Below, piece after piece: positions 1 to 12,180 of a stretch of 64,000 bases of DNA. The DNA comes from Symbiodinium kawagutii. Taxonomy: Eukaryota; Sar; Dinophyceae; Suessiales; Symbiodiniaceae. Numbering within the stretch: position 1 is the first letter of the stretch; each line of letters begins with the position of its first letter. The stretch lies in the NCBI GenBank assembly GCA_009767595.1, contig VSDK01010590.1, positions 110,862 through 174,861 on the forward strand. Direction: 5' to 3'. Position numbers and translations under genes: made by a program. The notes beneath the pieces were generated by a model. That model worked only from the letters and a program-made list of their open reading frames with translations. It was not told the origin of the DNA and ran no database searches.

Positions 1-660
1 CATTCCTGCGTTCGGTTCCCTCTAGAATCCAGCTATTGACTGCGGAAAACATCAGCCTCATGAAATCTCATGAAACATGTCCAGAACGAGGGGGTTAAGG
101 CTCAGTCATTCAGAATTTTAGAAAAGATGGTGACCACTTCTGCATTGAAATCTCTGACGAGTTTGCTACATGGCGATACCAGCAACTCAATATCCCTGAA
201 ACATGGCCATTTTAACTCTCACAGGTTCCCGTCCTCAGGCTTCTGTGTCCCTCAGCTGACTTGATCAGTGTTTTGAATCCTTCTGTCGTTCGTTTGGACC
301 TGGAAGATTTGCCTCTACAGATCAGACACAGCCGTTTGAAGTTTGAGATTGCTGGATTCCAGATGGTAGCTCAGTGCTCGCGAAACCGCATTGAAGATCA
401 GCCGCAATGTTTGGTCAAGTTTGCAGTGCCTTGCATGTTTGTTTGCGCACCTGGTGCCAGTCTGAGTCTTTTTGTCCGCAATTGTCAAGTGGGCAGTGTG
501 TGATGTATTGCAGCAAGGTGTATGCTTGAGAACATGAGGAATGCCAGAAGCATTGAGTAGACACCGAGGACATTCCATAAATGTAGCTGTTGCTGGTGGA
601 TCCCTAAATCTCTTGATGCTTTTGCTGAAGCAAAGGGTTTCCCACTGTGCCACTTAATTT
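1..660 (+). repeat. Unit head block, copy 1
   Basis: Shared with 18129-18760 and 34991-35550. It holds a frame beginning with TTG at 261 (ISVLNPSVV, then LEDLPLQIRHSRLKFEI) that stays open over 62 to 86 codons in the three copies. The copies diverge in frame after about 33 codons and there is no ATG, so I do not call it a gene. It could be an exon of a gene spanning the unit. Confidence 0.5.
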
Positions 661-1452
661 GAAAAATGAAGCGCAGCACCCTTCATCGATTCACTGCTGC
701 TTTGCATCGAGCAGCAGAATTCAACAGGTGAACCGTTGCGGCCCACGAAAGTGCTACTTGGATCCCCAGAAGTGTGTTCTCTGGATGAAGACAGCAGCCA
801 CCACATCCGCAATTCATTGCAATTCAGTAAGCTGCAAGCCCTGCAGGCTGCTTGAATTCTTTTCGACCAGGCCTAAAGTTTGCGGCATGGCAACAGATGT
901 TCGTCGGGCTTTGTGCTGTTGATTCGCGGCCATGCTTAAGATGCTTCCAACAAGCTGCCCAATCCCGTTCAGCCAACATGCAGTCTTTAAGTGATACATT
1001 AGCACCATCATTCATGGGGGCTGGTCATCAACAACAATAATTTGAAAAATGAAGCACAGCATCCTTCATCGATTCACTGCTGCTTTGCATCGAGCAGCAG
1101 AATTCAACAGGTGAACCGTTGGGGCCCACGAAAGTGTTACTTGGATCCGCAGAAGTGTGTTCTCTGGATGAAGAAAGCAGCCCACCACATCCGCAATTCA
1201 TTGCAATTCAGTAAGCTGCAAGCCCTGCAGGCTGCTTGAATTCTTTTTGACCAGGCCTAAAGTTTGCGGCGTGGCAAAAGATGTTCGTCGGGCTTTGTGC
1301 TGTTGATTCGCGGCCATGCTTAAGTTGCTTCCACCAAGCTGCCCAATCCCGTTCAGTCAACGTGCTCCCTTTTTGTGATGGACTAGCACCATCATTCATG
1401 GGGGTGAATCATCAACAACAATAATTTGAAAAATGGAGCAGCATCCTTCACA

Positions 1453-1868
1453 AAACATGAGGATACTTGTCTACGGTCAGTGGAGAAAGGGATGTGCCCT
1501 TTGTATAGAAATCCGTTGAATAGCTTGGGGGAACATCTCGAAGCTGGTGCTAACCACATTGGTCGCCTGCAAATTTCTCGACATAGCATTATTCTCGACA
1601 AAATTCAGGAGCCATTTTGTAGCCTCCTGATTTTTCCATGGGATGGGCTCAACCATTTTGTAGAGTGGGGGTCTAGGGATGCCTGGGGATGGGTACAACC
1701 TTTATATACCTACGAAAATGGGGGTCCCAACCCCACTAGCGTAATTCAAACGTCGATGCTTGGGGGAAGCAAACGACGGAAGGCGTGCCTAGACAGAGTT
1801 CCATTGGGGAAATTGGAAACTGGGTTCCACTTATTGCATGTGCAGATGTGGGCTGTAAGCCGAGTTCC
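1453..1868 (+). repeat. Dispersed segment inside a satellite monomer, unit 1
   Basis: The monomer breaks off after GCATCCTTCAC and about 415 bp of different sequence follows. The same join recurs at 20307-20735. Truncated pieces of its 3' half occur at about 5690-5880 and 19125-19250. No terminal repeats or coding capacity recognised. Confidence 0.6.
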
Positions 1869-4439
1869 ATGAGGATTCACTGCTGCTTTGCATCGAGCAG
1901 CACAATTCAACAGGTGAACCGTTGCAGCCAGTCCTCTTTGGATCCGCCGAAGTGTCGTTTCTGGGTGAACGATTCAGCCATTGTGAACTCTGTAGGTGAC
2001 GGATTGGCACCATCATTGATGGGGGTAAATCATCGACAATGAGTTGAAAAATGGAGCACAGCATCCTTCACTCATTCGGTGCTGCTTTGCATCGAGCAGC
2101 ACACCCCAACAGGCGAACCGTTGCGGCCAGCGAAAGTGCTAATTGGATCCGCAGAAGTGTGTTTCCTGCGTGAAAAAACAGCTTACCACATTCGCAATTC
2201 GTAAGCTGCAAGCCCAGCAGGCTGCTTGAGTTCTTTTTGAGTAGGCTTAAAATTTGTGGCATGGCAAAACTTGCTTGTGGGGTTTGTGCTGCTGATTCTT
2301 GGCTGCGCTGAAAATGTTTCCAGCAAGGAGCCCAGTCCCGTTCAGCCATCGTGCAATCTTTAGGTGATGGAGTAGCACCATCGTTGATGGGCGTCAAACA
2401 TGGACAATGACTTGAAAAATGAAGCACAGCATCCTTCACTGATTCACTGCTGCTTTGCATCGAGGAGCACACCCCAACAGTTGAACCGTTGGGGCCCACG
2501 AAAGTGTTACTTGGATCCGCAGAAGTGTGTTCTCTGGATGAAGAAAGCAGCCCACCACATCCGCAATTCATTGCAATTCAGTAAGCTGCAAGCCCTGCAG
2601 GCTGCTTGAATTCTTTTTGACCAGGCCTAAAGTTTGCGACGTGGCAAAAGATGTTCGTCGGGCTTGTGCTGCTGATTCTTGGCTGCGCTTCAAATGTTGC
2701 CACCATGCTGCCCAATCCCATTGAGTCATTGTGAACTCTGTAGGTGACGGATTAGCGCCATCATTGATGGGGGTTAATCATCGACAATGAGTTGAAAAAT
2801 GGAGCACAGCATCCTTCACTCATTCGTTGCTCCTTTGCATCGAGCAGCACACCCCAACAGTCGAACCGTTGCGGCCAGCGAAAGTGCTAATTGGATCCGC
2901 AGAAGTGTGTTTCCTGCGTGAAAAAACAGCTTACCACATTCGCAATTCGTAAGCTGCAAGCCCAGCAGGCTGCTTGAGTTCTTTTTGAGTAGGCTTAAAA
3001 TGTGTGGCATGGCAAAACTTGCTTGTGGGGTTTGTGCTGCTGATTCTTGGCTGCGCTGAAAATGTTTCCAGCAAGGAGCCCAGTCCCGTTCAGCCATCGT
3101 GCAATCTTTAGGTGATGGAGTAGCACCATCGTTGATGGGGGTCAAACATGGACAATAATTTGAAAAATGAAGCACAGCATCCTTCATCGATTCACTGCTG
3201 CTTTGCATCGAGCAGCAGAATTCAACAGGTGAACCGTTGCGGCCCACAAAAGTGTCACTTGGATCCCCAGAAGTGTGTTTTCTGGATGAAGACAGCAGCT
3301 CATCACATTTGCAACTCTTTGCAATTCAGTAAGCTGCAAGCCCTGCAGGTTGCTTGATTTCTTTGACTAGGCAAAAAGTTTGCGGCCTGAAAAAGGATGC
3401 TCCTGGGGTTTGTGCTGTTGATTCACGGCTGCGCTTAAAAAGCTACCACCAAGCTGCCCAATCCCATTCAGCCTTCGTGCAATCTTTAGGTGATGGAGTA
3501 GCACCATCGTCGATGGGGGTTAACCATTGACTAGAGCTTGAAAAATGGAGCGCAGCATCCTTCACTGATTCACTGCTGCTTTGCATCGAGCAGCACACCC
3601 CAACAGTTGAACCGTTGCGGCCCACGAAAGTGCTTCTTGGATCCCCAGAAGTGTTTTTTTCTCGGTGAAGAAAGCAACTTAGGAAGGCTGCTTGAATTCT
3701 TTTTGAGTAGGCTCAAAATTTGTGGCGTAGCAAAGGATGCTCGTGGGGCTTGTGCTGCTGATTCTTGGCTACGCTTCAAATGTTGCCACCAAACTGACTC
3801 GTCCCGTTAGCCATGTGAGCAACCGTCAAAACTCAGGTAATTTAAGAATTAGCATTCGGCTGCCATGGGTTGTAAGAAATTTTGCAAACATGAGGTAACA
3901 CCAAACAATTTTTGCAGAAGCAGTTCCCTTGAGTCAATTGCAATTCAGTAAGCTGCAATCTGTGCAGATGTCCTTTTTAATTTTGACTAGGCTCAGATAG
4001 TCGTCGGGTGTGTGTTGTTGATTCACAGTCGCGCTGGAGATGCTACCACCAAGCTGCCCTGTCCCATCAGCCACTGTGCCATTTTCAAGTGAAAAATGGA
4101 GAAATAACTTGAAAAATGGAGCACGGCCCTGATTCACTGCTGCTCCGCATAGAGCAGCAATCCCCAACAGGTCAGCCGTTGCGGCCCACGAAAGCCTGAC
4201 TTGGTTTTCCAGGGGTGCCCTTTCATGAAAAAGAAGCAGCTCCAAGACGAAGGATTTTTTGGAGAACCGCCTCTCTAAGTCATTGCAAGTGAGTAAGCTG
4301 CAAGCCCTGCAGGCTGCCTGAATTCTTTTTGACGAGGCATCAAGTTTGTGGTGTGGCAAAGGGTGCTCGTGCGGTTTTAGCTGTTGATTCACGGCTGCGC
4401 TTGAGATGCTACCATCAAGCTATCGGTCCCATTCAGCCA

Positions 4440-4900
4440 TTGTGCAATCTTCAGGTGAGCTGCCTTTTTTAACAGCCTCAAATTCATTCAATTAACAGGG
4501 TAGCTCAAGGAAAGCTTAGGAAGACATGTGCCACAAGGGTGGGTTGCTCCGGTTTTTGAAAGCCATCCCATCATTATGTGAAGCGTCAGTGCTCAATATC
4601 AAAGTAGCCCGATTACTTGGAAATTTCATTCACGGCAAGATTTTTCTGACAGTATACACCTCCCGAAGCCGCAAAGCCGCGTAGTCATCTCGCATAGGCA
4701 ATGTGACCGCATCTTCTGCACAAAAGGGGCTTCGATCGGTCTGGCGCAGGATGCAACCTTCTAACACCTGCTCTCGGCGTAGGCAAAACCGCGTCGTAAA
4801 ACGATATCGCATAAGCACAGCATACCCATTTACCGTTGGTCTCACCTTTTAGTTCAAAAAGAAAACTACTCAAGAGTGCAGGAGATACAGTCAGTGGAGA
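4440..4900 (+). repeat. GCGTAGGC-rich dispersed segment, unit 1 copy a
   Basis: Begins with sequence shared with 22090 and 38770 (CCTCAAATTCAT, then GGTTGCTC and GACATGTGCCAC). It continues into a part rich in GCGTAGGC and its complement at about 4640-4850. No recognised coding capacity. Function unknown. Confidence 0.5.
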
Positions 4901-5689
4901 AAGTCATCAACAACAATAATTTGAAAAATGAAAGGCAGCATCAGCATCCTTCACTGATTCACTGCTGCTCCGCATAGAGCAGCGCTCCCCAACAGGTCAG
5001 CCGTTGCGGCCCACGAAAGCCTTACTTGGTTTTCCAGGGGTGCCCTTTCATGAAAAAGAAACAGCTCCAAGACGAAGGATTTTTTGGAGAACCGCCTCTC
5101 TAAGTCATTGCAAGTGAGTCAGCTGCAAGCCCTGCAGGCTGCTTGAACTCCTTTCAATATAGTAGGCATAAATTTTGGCGTGCTAAAGATTCTCGTGGGG
5201 TTTGGTGCTGTTGATTTGCGGCTGCGCTTGAAATGCTTCCACCAAACTGCTCAATCCCGTTCAGTCACCGTGCAGTCTTTAGGTGATCCGTTCGCACCAT
5301 CATTCATGGGGATAAATCATCAACAATAATTTGAATGATGGAGCACAGCATCCGCTGCTTTGCATTGAGTAGCACACCCCACCAGATGAACCGTTGCCGC
5401 CCACAAAAGTGTCACGTACATCCCCAGAAGTGTGTTTTCTCGGTGAAAGCAGCCCACCACATCGGCGTGCTAGAAATGCTCGTGGGGCTTTGTGCTGTTG
5501 ATTCACGGCTGCGCTTGAGATGGTACCATCAAATTTCCCAGTCCCATGCAGTGATTGTGCAATCTTTAGGCAATGGGTCAGCACTGTATTGATGGGAATG
5601 AGTCATCGACTCATCGACAATAACTTCAAAAATGGAGCACAGCATCCTTCACTGATTCACGCTGCAAGCCTTGCAGGTTGCTTGAAGTG

Positions 5690-6900
5690 TGTTTACAGTG
5701 GAGAAAGGCGTGCTCTTTGCATAGAAATCCCTTAAAAAGCTTGGGGGAAGGGGAAGCGAACAACTGAAGGCGTGCCTAGTCGGAGTTTTATGGGGAAAAT
5801 TGGAAACTGGGTTCCACTTATTGCTTGCATCTTGCGCACCTATTGAAGATGTGGGCTGTAAGCCAAGTTCCATGAGGTTGAAGTCAGGTTCATCATGGCA
5901 TCACTGGTCTTCTACGTTGGAGTTCTACTCTGATTCAGCAAAAAGAATTCATGTTCCAATGTTGCAAAATCATGCATGAAAACCGGAATTCCAAGGGGAA
6001 AAACAGAAATAGGCACACCTAGGCACGCATAAGCCGTGCCTACCAACTTTTTTGGGGGAAAACAAGTTTTTACGCTACAAGGCATACCTTTCACCTTCCT
6101 CAATAAGTAGGCACAAAGTTTGTGGCGTGGCAAAGGCCTTGAAACACAATTCACATCAATCCATTTGCTGAAGATCCGAGGAGCCACATCATTTGCGCTC
6201 CCTCCTCTGCCAAACTTGGGGCCACGGGCAAAGCTAAAGGTTGAGAGGTTTTTCCGCTTCGACCAATGTTGCGGCCGGGCGCATCCTTCCTCTCAAAGGT
6301 CCCAGGGCCCACCTGGTCAGCTCTCAATTCAAGCCGCGATGGTTGTGCGTAACCTTTTGCCGTGGGAGATCCCATAACAATGGACCACTGATATTTGAAC
6401 GCACAACATCAGATGCATACTGTGGAATTGCGGGTGTTTCATGTTATCATCACTGACCGATATCCAAATGCATACATACATTCCAACATTTGAAAGCGCG
6501 GCATGATGGTTTGTGTTGTTGATTGCGTAGAACACGTGACGGCATTTTCTGCGCAAAAAATTGATCGGTCTTGCGTAGGCGCCGCAAAGGCAACCTTCTA
6601 ACACCTACCCTCTGCGTAGGCAAAACCCCTACCAAGGTGACATCGCATGGGCGCAGCGTAGGCACTTCGCATTGTTGTGACTTTTTAATCACCAAGAAAA
6701 TGCATGGCTCAGGTGTGCAGGAATTTGGTTTTGTGGCTGACACACCCATAAACGGTCCAACAATCCTTGGGTGTGATCGTTAGTGCCTAACCTTTAATCA
6801 TGTTGCCTAAGTTTCGATGATGGCACCTGGGTTAGCTTTTTTACCGAGGAGCTTTTTTTCCGAGGAGCTTTTGAGCTTTGATGGATTAGCACCACACTGA
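5690..6900 (+). repeat. Mixed dispersed fragments, unit 1
   Basis: Fragment of the 1453-1868 family at about 5690-5880. It is followed by a piece shared with 19320-19440 and 20810-20960 containing TAGGCACACCTAGGCACGC, then less repeated sequence at 6120-6480. A second GCGTAGGC-rich copy lies at 6500-6780 with the word TTTTGTGGCTGACACACCC, also present at 22560 and 39200. No gene recognised. Confidence 0.45.
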
Positions 6901-7758
6901 GGATTGGAGCACAGCATCCTTCACTGATTCACTGCTCTGTCATTGGCCCCCTTCGTTGGCACCAGCGGCAGTTGGAGCGCGCGCCAACTGTGATGGTATG
7001 GAACCAGTGAAGGCCAGGATCGCGAGCCTCCAGATTGACCACGACCAGCATTTGACGGGCCCGTGATGCTGTTGCCAATGTGACTGGAAGCAGTGGTGAA
7101 GTGAGAGATCAACCATCTACCACTGGAGATCTAAGATGCTTATCCCTTCAACCATCGGAGACAGCAGCCAACAGCAACCGTGGTCATTGATTGTATTGAA
7201 TTTTGGCGCGGATCCGGCAGAACATTCCTAAAAACAGGGCTACTCTGGCAGGGCTGGTAGCCAACAATCTTCGTGCTTGGGCGAGCACTCCGCCATCAGT
7301 TTCCCATGAACCTTTTTGGTGGATTTATCTTTGGTCGTCCATCTTTCAAGAGCGACCGTTCTTCATAGGTGGGACCCCTCTGTTGAACTTGAATGTTACC
7401 ACTCTTGAAGCACTAATACAAGCCCAATAAAAAATGCGTAAAAAGATCGGCAGCTTAACTCTTCAGTTCCGAAGTGAGCAGACCTAATGGCAGTTGGTTC
7501 TGCCGGCCAAACTGATTCGCCATTGATCGGCGTGGCCGCCGCCACAGCCCCAGGTTGCCACTTGGCGCCCAAAACCGTGCTGTGAGTTCCTTGCGGCCAA
7601 TTGAGTGACCTGTTGACAAATGTTGCCAGTGCTGGGCTGCGGTTTAGACAGTTTGGAATCTGCAGGATGAAGCGTTTACCATGACCGGAAAGAAGATTAA
7701 ATTTCGGACCTGTTTGTAAATCATGCACAATCACCGAGTGTTGAAAAAATGGTGAACG
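6900..7758. other. Gene-free stretch before the conserved ATG segment, unit 1
   Basis: Starts with a truncated satellite piece (about 6900-6945) and continues into sequence shared with 22740-23561 and 39400-40261. A minus-strand frame is open here at 7396-7956, but it overlaps the better-supported plus-strand ATG segment and is not open in units 2 and 3. I see no other signal. Confidence 0.4.
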
Positions 7759-7892
7759 ATGAGGCTTCCGTCTCCAAATTTCATGACAGCAACCACGCTT
7801 CGCCTTCCAAGACTTTGGCGAGTTCCTACCTTCACAGGAGGTGCTACCACGCTTTGCGAAGCTGGGAAGCCTCTGGACCGCCGGGCTGAGAG
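7759..7892 (+). pseudogene. Candidate first exon, unit 1 (frameshifted)
   Basis: ATG in the same context (GTGAACGATGAGGCTT) as units 2 and 3, followed by an Arg-rich, acid-poor N-terminus (MRLPSPNFMTATTLRLPRLW) that could be an organelle-targeting peptide, and ending at AGAG|GTAAGG. Relative to unit 3 a one-base insertion near 7867 (GGGAAGCC instead of GGGACCC) shifts the frame and brings in TAA at the donor. If the exon is real, this copy is broken. Confidence 0.25.
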
Positions 7893-10406
7893 GTAAGGAT
7901 GTGGCGTCAGCTATAGCCAGCGAGGCTGACAAGGTCGGTTCTACGGGGTAATCCATAAGAATTCATAAGATGGTATAAGATGTGATAAGTTTTTTGGTCC
8001 GTCGGACAAAACAAGGGTCATGTTGGATAAACCTTTAATATTTTGATATGGACACAGGACAAAGTGGAAGGATTTGAATAGCTTTTAATAGTAAGTTCAA
8101 AAGACCATCATAAAATGTAGCCGTGTTATGCCGTGCTATGATATTTGATATGGTCATTCATTACTAATCGTAGTTGTAAACCATTCCGCTGGCTGGCTAA
8201 CTATATTGATTATACATCAGCCAGTACTGGTAGCTTACCGGTGTGTTTCCCACAATGTACAAAAACAATTAAAGGAAGAAATCATTCAAAACAAGTAGAA
8301 ACATGTAGAACTGCTCATGTGAACGGATTGCTGAGGGTGTAGGTGGATGTGAAAAGGGTAATTCTGAGGTCATGTGGCTGCGCTTGCCTCTCTGTTGGAC
8401 AGCCTCTTTTTGGCAAAGCACCGTGGGGGGAAGCCAGCATCAACTGATATTGATACTGATGATGACGGGCACAACAAAAGATTCCACAGTGAAAAGTAAT
8501 AAGAAACAAAAATGGTCCATGATCAACAATGAAAAATCACGAACTGCAAGACCAAGAGCTACTCGTACCAGAGACAGTCATCCATGCTGATGACTTACTC
8601 AACTACTCATTATCGGGAAGAGTTCATGGTTCCTCCCGTGGTGTTGGCAATTCCACTGTTGTGGTGCAGGAATTTGTCCATTAACACTGTATCAACATTC
8701 AGCCGTGCAAAACTGGTACAAGATGTTTAAGATGGTTGATGGTTTTAAAATCTGTTTATTTTCCCCGATATTTTGGATGGTTGACTGATTGGCCAGCAGA
8801 TTTTTGGGATGGTTTACAACTTTTTGCCACCAACCAGTAAGTCATTCAATCAGCACTTTTTGGGTCAGAGATCTGCCAAAGCTTGTTGAAACATGTCTCC
8901 AGGCGGAAACTTCACCAGACCAATAGCGCTGCTGGTTCTCCGGAGTTTTTAGACATCATCAATAGCTATCACATGTCAATGATATAGTCTTGAAATACAG
9001 GAAATGTCCTCAAGACAAGAATAGTTCGGCGAGACCCTTGGAATGTGCGTTGTGTAGCCAGGTCCCCACAAGTTTGGACCAGATCCATATTTGATTTGGA
9101 TGCGGAGGAAACCAACCAACCTGATTAGACCCTGTCTTAGAGCATTGAAATCATGAAACTCTTTCTGGAGCCTATGCGTGTTGCACTGCCTATACGTGTG
9201 AGTACAGATCAGCTGTTCAGCAACGAGGATTAGAGGCGAAATCATATTGATCCGCCATCACTTGTTCATATGTCACAGGCAATCAACCATCCTGTGAATC
9301 TGGAAATGGATTACCACTGTTTGTACAGGGAGACCATGGGAAGCCATGAGAAACCAGCTATAAATTGGTGGATTTTCATGGTGAGCATCTACCAGAAGGT
9401 ATCCCATGAAACACCAAACAAAAATGCTTGAGTGGAGAAAGAACATGATGAGGCAATTTCTCTCCCTCGCAGGATTCCCTGGAGTGAAGATGGCAAATGT
9501 TCATGCGCAAGATCTGACCTGGATAATGTCAATCTCCGCGGCGAAAAGGGTGCTTAGTTGAGCCGTGCGCACTGCGGAGTCCCAGGTGGTCATGTTTTTT
9601 CTGGAAGCTCTTCACTCAAGTACTTGGCAAGTGCTGTTGATGAGACGGTGAATGGAAAGACTGAAGTGAACAGCTTCCATTGAATTCTTGAGTGAACTTT
9701 CTTCACGGAAGTCAATGAATTAGTGAAATCTACCAACGATTTCAAGGCACGGGCATCCGCGCTTCGTCATTGCTACATCCCCCTGTTTGAACTTTGCCGC
9801 CCCTGCGGCTGGACAGAGCCCTCCGAATGGTCCGCGGGCGCGGCAGCATCTAACTGACTCCCACAAGAAGTTGGCCGGGTGACTCAAGGTTACATTGAAA
9901 CTTCCATGACGAAATAACCATAATTTGCAACGAAGAAATTATTTGTCAGCGCTATCCGACCCCCAATATGCTTAGAACAGCTAAGTGAAATTTGCAGAAT
10001 TCGTTAGCTGCAAGAGTCAACTAGCCGCTAGCAGTCAATTTCAAATGACTAGCAAACAACCATTCATTTTAACATCATGTGGCTATATTTGAATCTCCAC
10101 TATGGCTATATCAATGATTTTATTTGTTTCATAGTGACAATTGTTACTGATGGCTCGTTGTTCAATTGAGTAAAACCAAAGCATCAAGAATCTGCTTGTC
10201 CAACGGCCCAGGGTTAACCAAAACGCAATGGTCGGATGCAGTCAACCGTCATGTTTGATCATTGTCGCTCAATCTTACTCAACAATCATGGTTCTATGAT
10301 CATTGGTGATTATAGATTTTAAATTCATACAATCATTGTTGCTTAATCACATTCAAACACGGTTCACAGATACCCTTTCTTTCATGCCCCCTGTTTTGGG
10401 CCACAG
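7893..10406. other. Intron-like gene-free DNA, unit 1
   Basis: Sequence with counterparts at 23707-26410 and 40395-42828. It contains moderately conserved stretches (for example 8480-8640 and 8960-9260) but no frame that survives in all three copies and no terminal repeats. Confidence 0.4.
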
Positions 10407-10492
10407 CCACGCAACCTCAACAACCTCAGCTGACCGTTCCATGGCTGGGGGTAGCGCTGCAGAGAAGGTGTGGTGCGCGGCTGGGATCACAG
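10407..10492 (+). CDS. Candidate internal exon, unit 1
   Basis: Follows a pyrimidine-rich stretch and CCACAG and ends at CACAG|GTTTCG: 86 bp, two bases plus 28 codons. In that phase it reads TQPQQPQLTVPWLGV, then ALQRRCGARLGSQ. Another frame (ATSTTSADRSMAGG, then AAEKVWCAAGITG) is also open in units 1 and 3, so the coding frame is not settled. No domain recognised. Confidence 0.22.
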
Positions 10493-11940
10493 GTTTCGTA
10501 GACAACGTTGCGACGATTAAACAATAACAATGAGGGACAATGAGAGGGGGAGGACGGACTGACAATGTTTCTCACCTTCTCATTGTTATTCCCGTCTCAT
10601 TGTCAAGCAAAGATTAACATATCATTGCATTGTGATGTTTGATGCTTCCTTTCCAGAATCGTAGGACCTGAGGGTATAGGAGTTGGCGATGGATGATTCT
10701 ACTACCGTAAACTCTGTGATCAACTTGTTGCGTTGATAGTGAAGTTCGCGTTCGATGGACTATGAACATATCTTGGAGGGAGGGTGGTTCAAGGATCATT
10801 TGGGATCCACCAGATGCTTTGCAAATATTTTGCAGTTGGGTGATGCCCTTATAGTCACAAGTCCCATGTTGTTTTACAGATTTCCAAAGTGCTGGTAGTG
10901 GTGTTGCTGGTGGAGTATTTTGAGAGTGGCTGTGTGGCTGTCGCTGTGGTCGTCGTCATTTTTGCTTCTTGTTGGTTGCTGCTGACGCTGACACTTGATG
11001 CTTTCGGCCATCACCGCCTCTTGTTGATCGATACTGGTTGATAATAGTGGTACTGCTAATATAGTGCTTCTGAAGATAACGTGGTTGGTCATGGTGGTAC
11101 TGTTGGAAGCCAGATTGTTTGTTGATACCAGTAATCAACATTGTTGGGCTCACCAGAATGAATTTTCTTGATGACCGCTGTTGTTAAAGCAAGTGTGACC
11201 CACTTTTGTTTAATCCTCGGCCAATAACCACCCATGAGCCCTTAATATTGCTCAACAGTAATACCATTATTGATATCCATCAACCACTCATACTGTAGTG
11301 GCGTTACAATCATCAACCATCTTGAATCATCCTTAGTCTGCCAATACCACTATTTACATTACATATAACCACCAACAACGTCCATTAACATCCATACAGA
11401 GAACATAGTCAGTGTTGCTTGATTAGTGGTTATCAGCTAGGAGCCCATTAAGCACCATTGTTGATCATTGGTGGATCATTCCTGTGGACCAAACCCGAGC
11501 CCTGAATTCAAGAACCACCAGACAGAAACACCATTATTAACATGTGTTGATCATCAATTAGTTAATAACCATTACTGATCACTATTGCGTGTCATGATGT
11601 CTAGGCGCCATCATCTATTGGATTGATTGCTTGCGATTCATCAACCGCGAATAGTGGAAATAATGGTCAACAACAATTATCGAACCATGAGTGAAGAACC
11701 ACAGGCGGCCATAGATGCCAATTGATTGTTTGCCATGAAGCAACCACTGTAATTTGCTGATCACCATTAAGATTTTTCTTGATGAACCTGATTATCAGTT
11801 GACGAAGCTTATCAAGTTGATGGTGGTTCAAGAAAACTCACAATGGTCAACTTGGATAAACTAGGATTAATTCAATCAATAGCATTCTTCAACCCCCATG
11901 CATTGATCCAAGATGTTCAGTTGGTCATCTCCAAGTGGGT
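10493..11940. other. Low-complexity AT-rich DNA, unit 1
   Basis: Rich in words such as ATCAACCATT, CATTGTTGATCATTGG and TGGTTATCAG. Counterparts lie at 26496-28700 and 42915-45200. No frame persists across the copies. Confidence 0.4.
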
Positions 11941-12103
11941 GTTTCTCAAAATGGTGGACCCCAAAAATGGTGGGTTTACTACTAGAAATGACTACTAGTG
12001 GATGATTGGGGGGAAAATAGGGGGGTACCCCCAAATCATCCACTATTAACCATCTATAGTCTATAAACCAACCATTTTGGGGGTACCCTATGGCTTGAGA
12101 AAC
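11941..12103. mobile_element. MITE-like hairpin element, unit 1 only
   Basis: About 163 bp with inverted ends. The left end GTTTCTCAAAATGG continues GGACCCCAAAAATGG and GTTTACT. The right end, read in reverse, gives GTTTCTCAAGCC, then GGGTACCCCCAAAATGG and GGTTTAT. A second inverted pair is nested inside (AGTGGATGATTGGGGGG against CCCCCAAATCATCCACT), so nearly the whole element can fold. It lies against the 5' edge of the exon-like block at 12104. Unit 2 lacks it, and unit 3 keeps only a short CTTGAGAAACCAC remnant near 45117. Confidence 0.6.
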
Positions 12104-12180
12104 CCCAACCGCTTCGCCAAGGCCTGGACCTTGTTACAGCGCTGCTGTGCGTTCAGCGGCTGTGACCGCCGCGAAGGAAG
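12104..12180 (+). pseudogene. Remnant of the GC-rich exon-like block, unit 1
   Basis: Counterpart of 29014-29121 and 55824-55910. It begins directly after the hairpin element, so the acceptor and the first codons are missing. It reads GLDLVTALLCVQRL and then meets TGA. The preserved words CTGCTGTGCGT and CAGCGGCTG identify it. If the unit 2 and 3 copies are exons, this one is inactive. Confidence 0.35.

Larger units (their letters stand above)
660..5690 (+). repeat. 375-bp satellite array, unit 1
   Basis: Imperfect tandem monomers of about 370-383 bp, anchored by GAAAAATGGAGCACAGCATC-like sequence at about 661, 1044, 2046, 2415, 2793, 3163, 3538, 4107, 4921 and 5330. Other conserved words are GAACCGTTGCGGCCCAC, TTGGATCCGCAGAAGTGTG, AGTAAGCTGCAAGCCCTGC and CAATCTTTAGGTGATGG. 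The blocks at 2046 and 2793 are nearly identical (offset about 748 bp), as are those around 1119 and 2488 (offset about 1369 bp), a higher-order pattern expected from unequal exchange. Most monomers leave a 60-90 codon frame open on the plus strand and some a 140-170 codon frame on the minus strand. I treat these as by-products of the repeat. Confidence 0.85.

Noticed and set aside
2068..2571. Minus-strand frames of 143-167 codons in the satellite
   Set aside because: They span monomer junctions, recur only where monomers were recently copied, and compete with plus-strand frames in the same monomers.
660..5690. CRISPR-like interpretation of the regular repeats
   Set aside because: Repeat units are about 375 bp with no short spacers, and the genome is eukaryotic in character.
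7396..7956. 186-codon minus-strand frame
   Set aside because: Units 2 and 3 interrupt it, no domain is visible, and it overlaps the plus-strand ATG-donor segment, which is better conserved.
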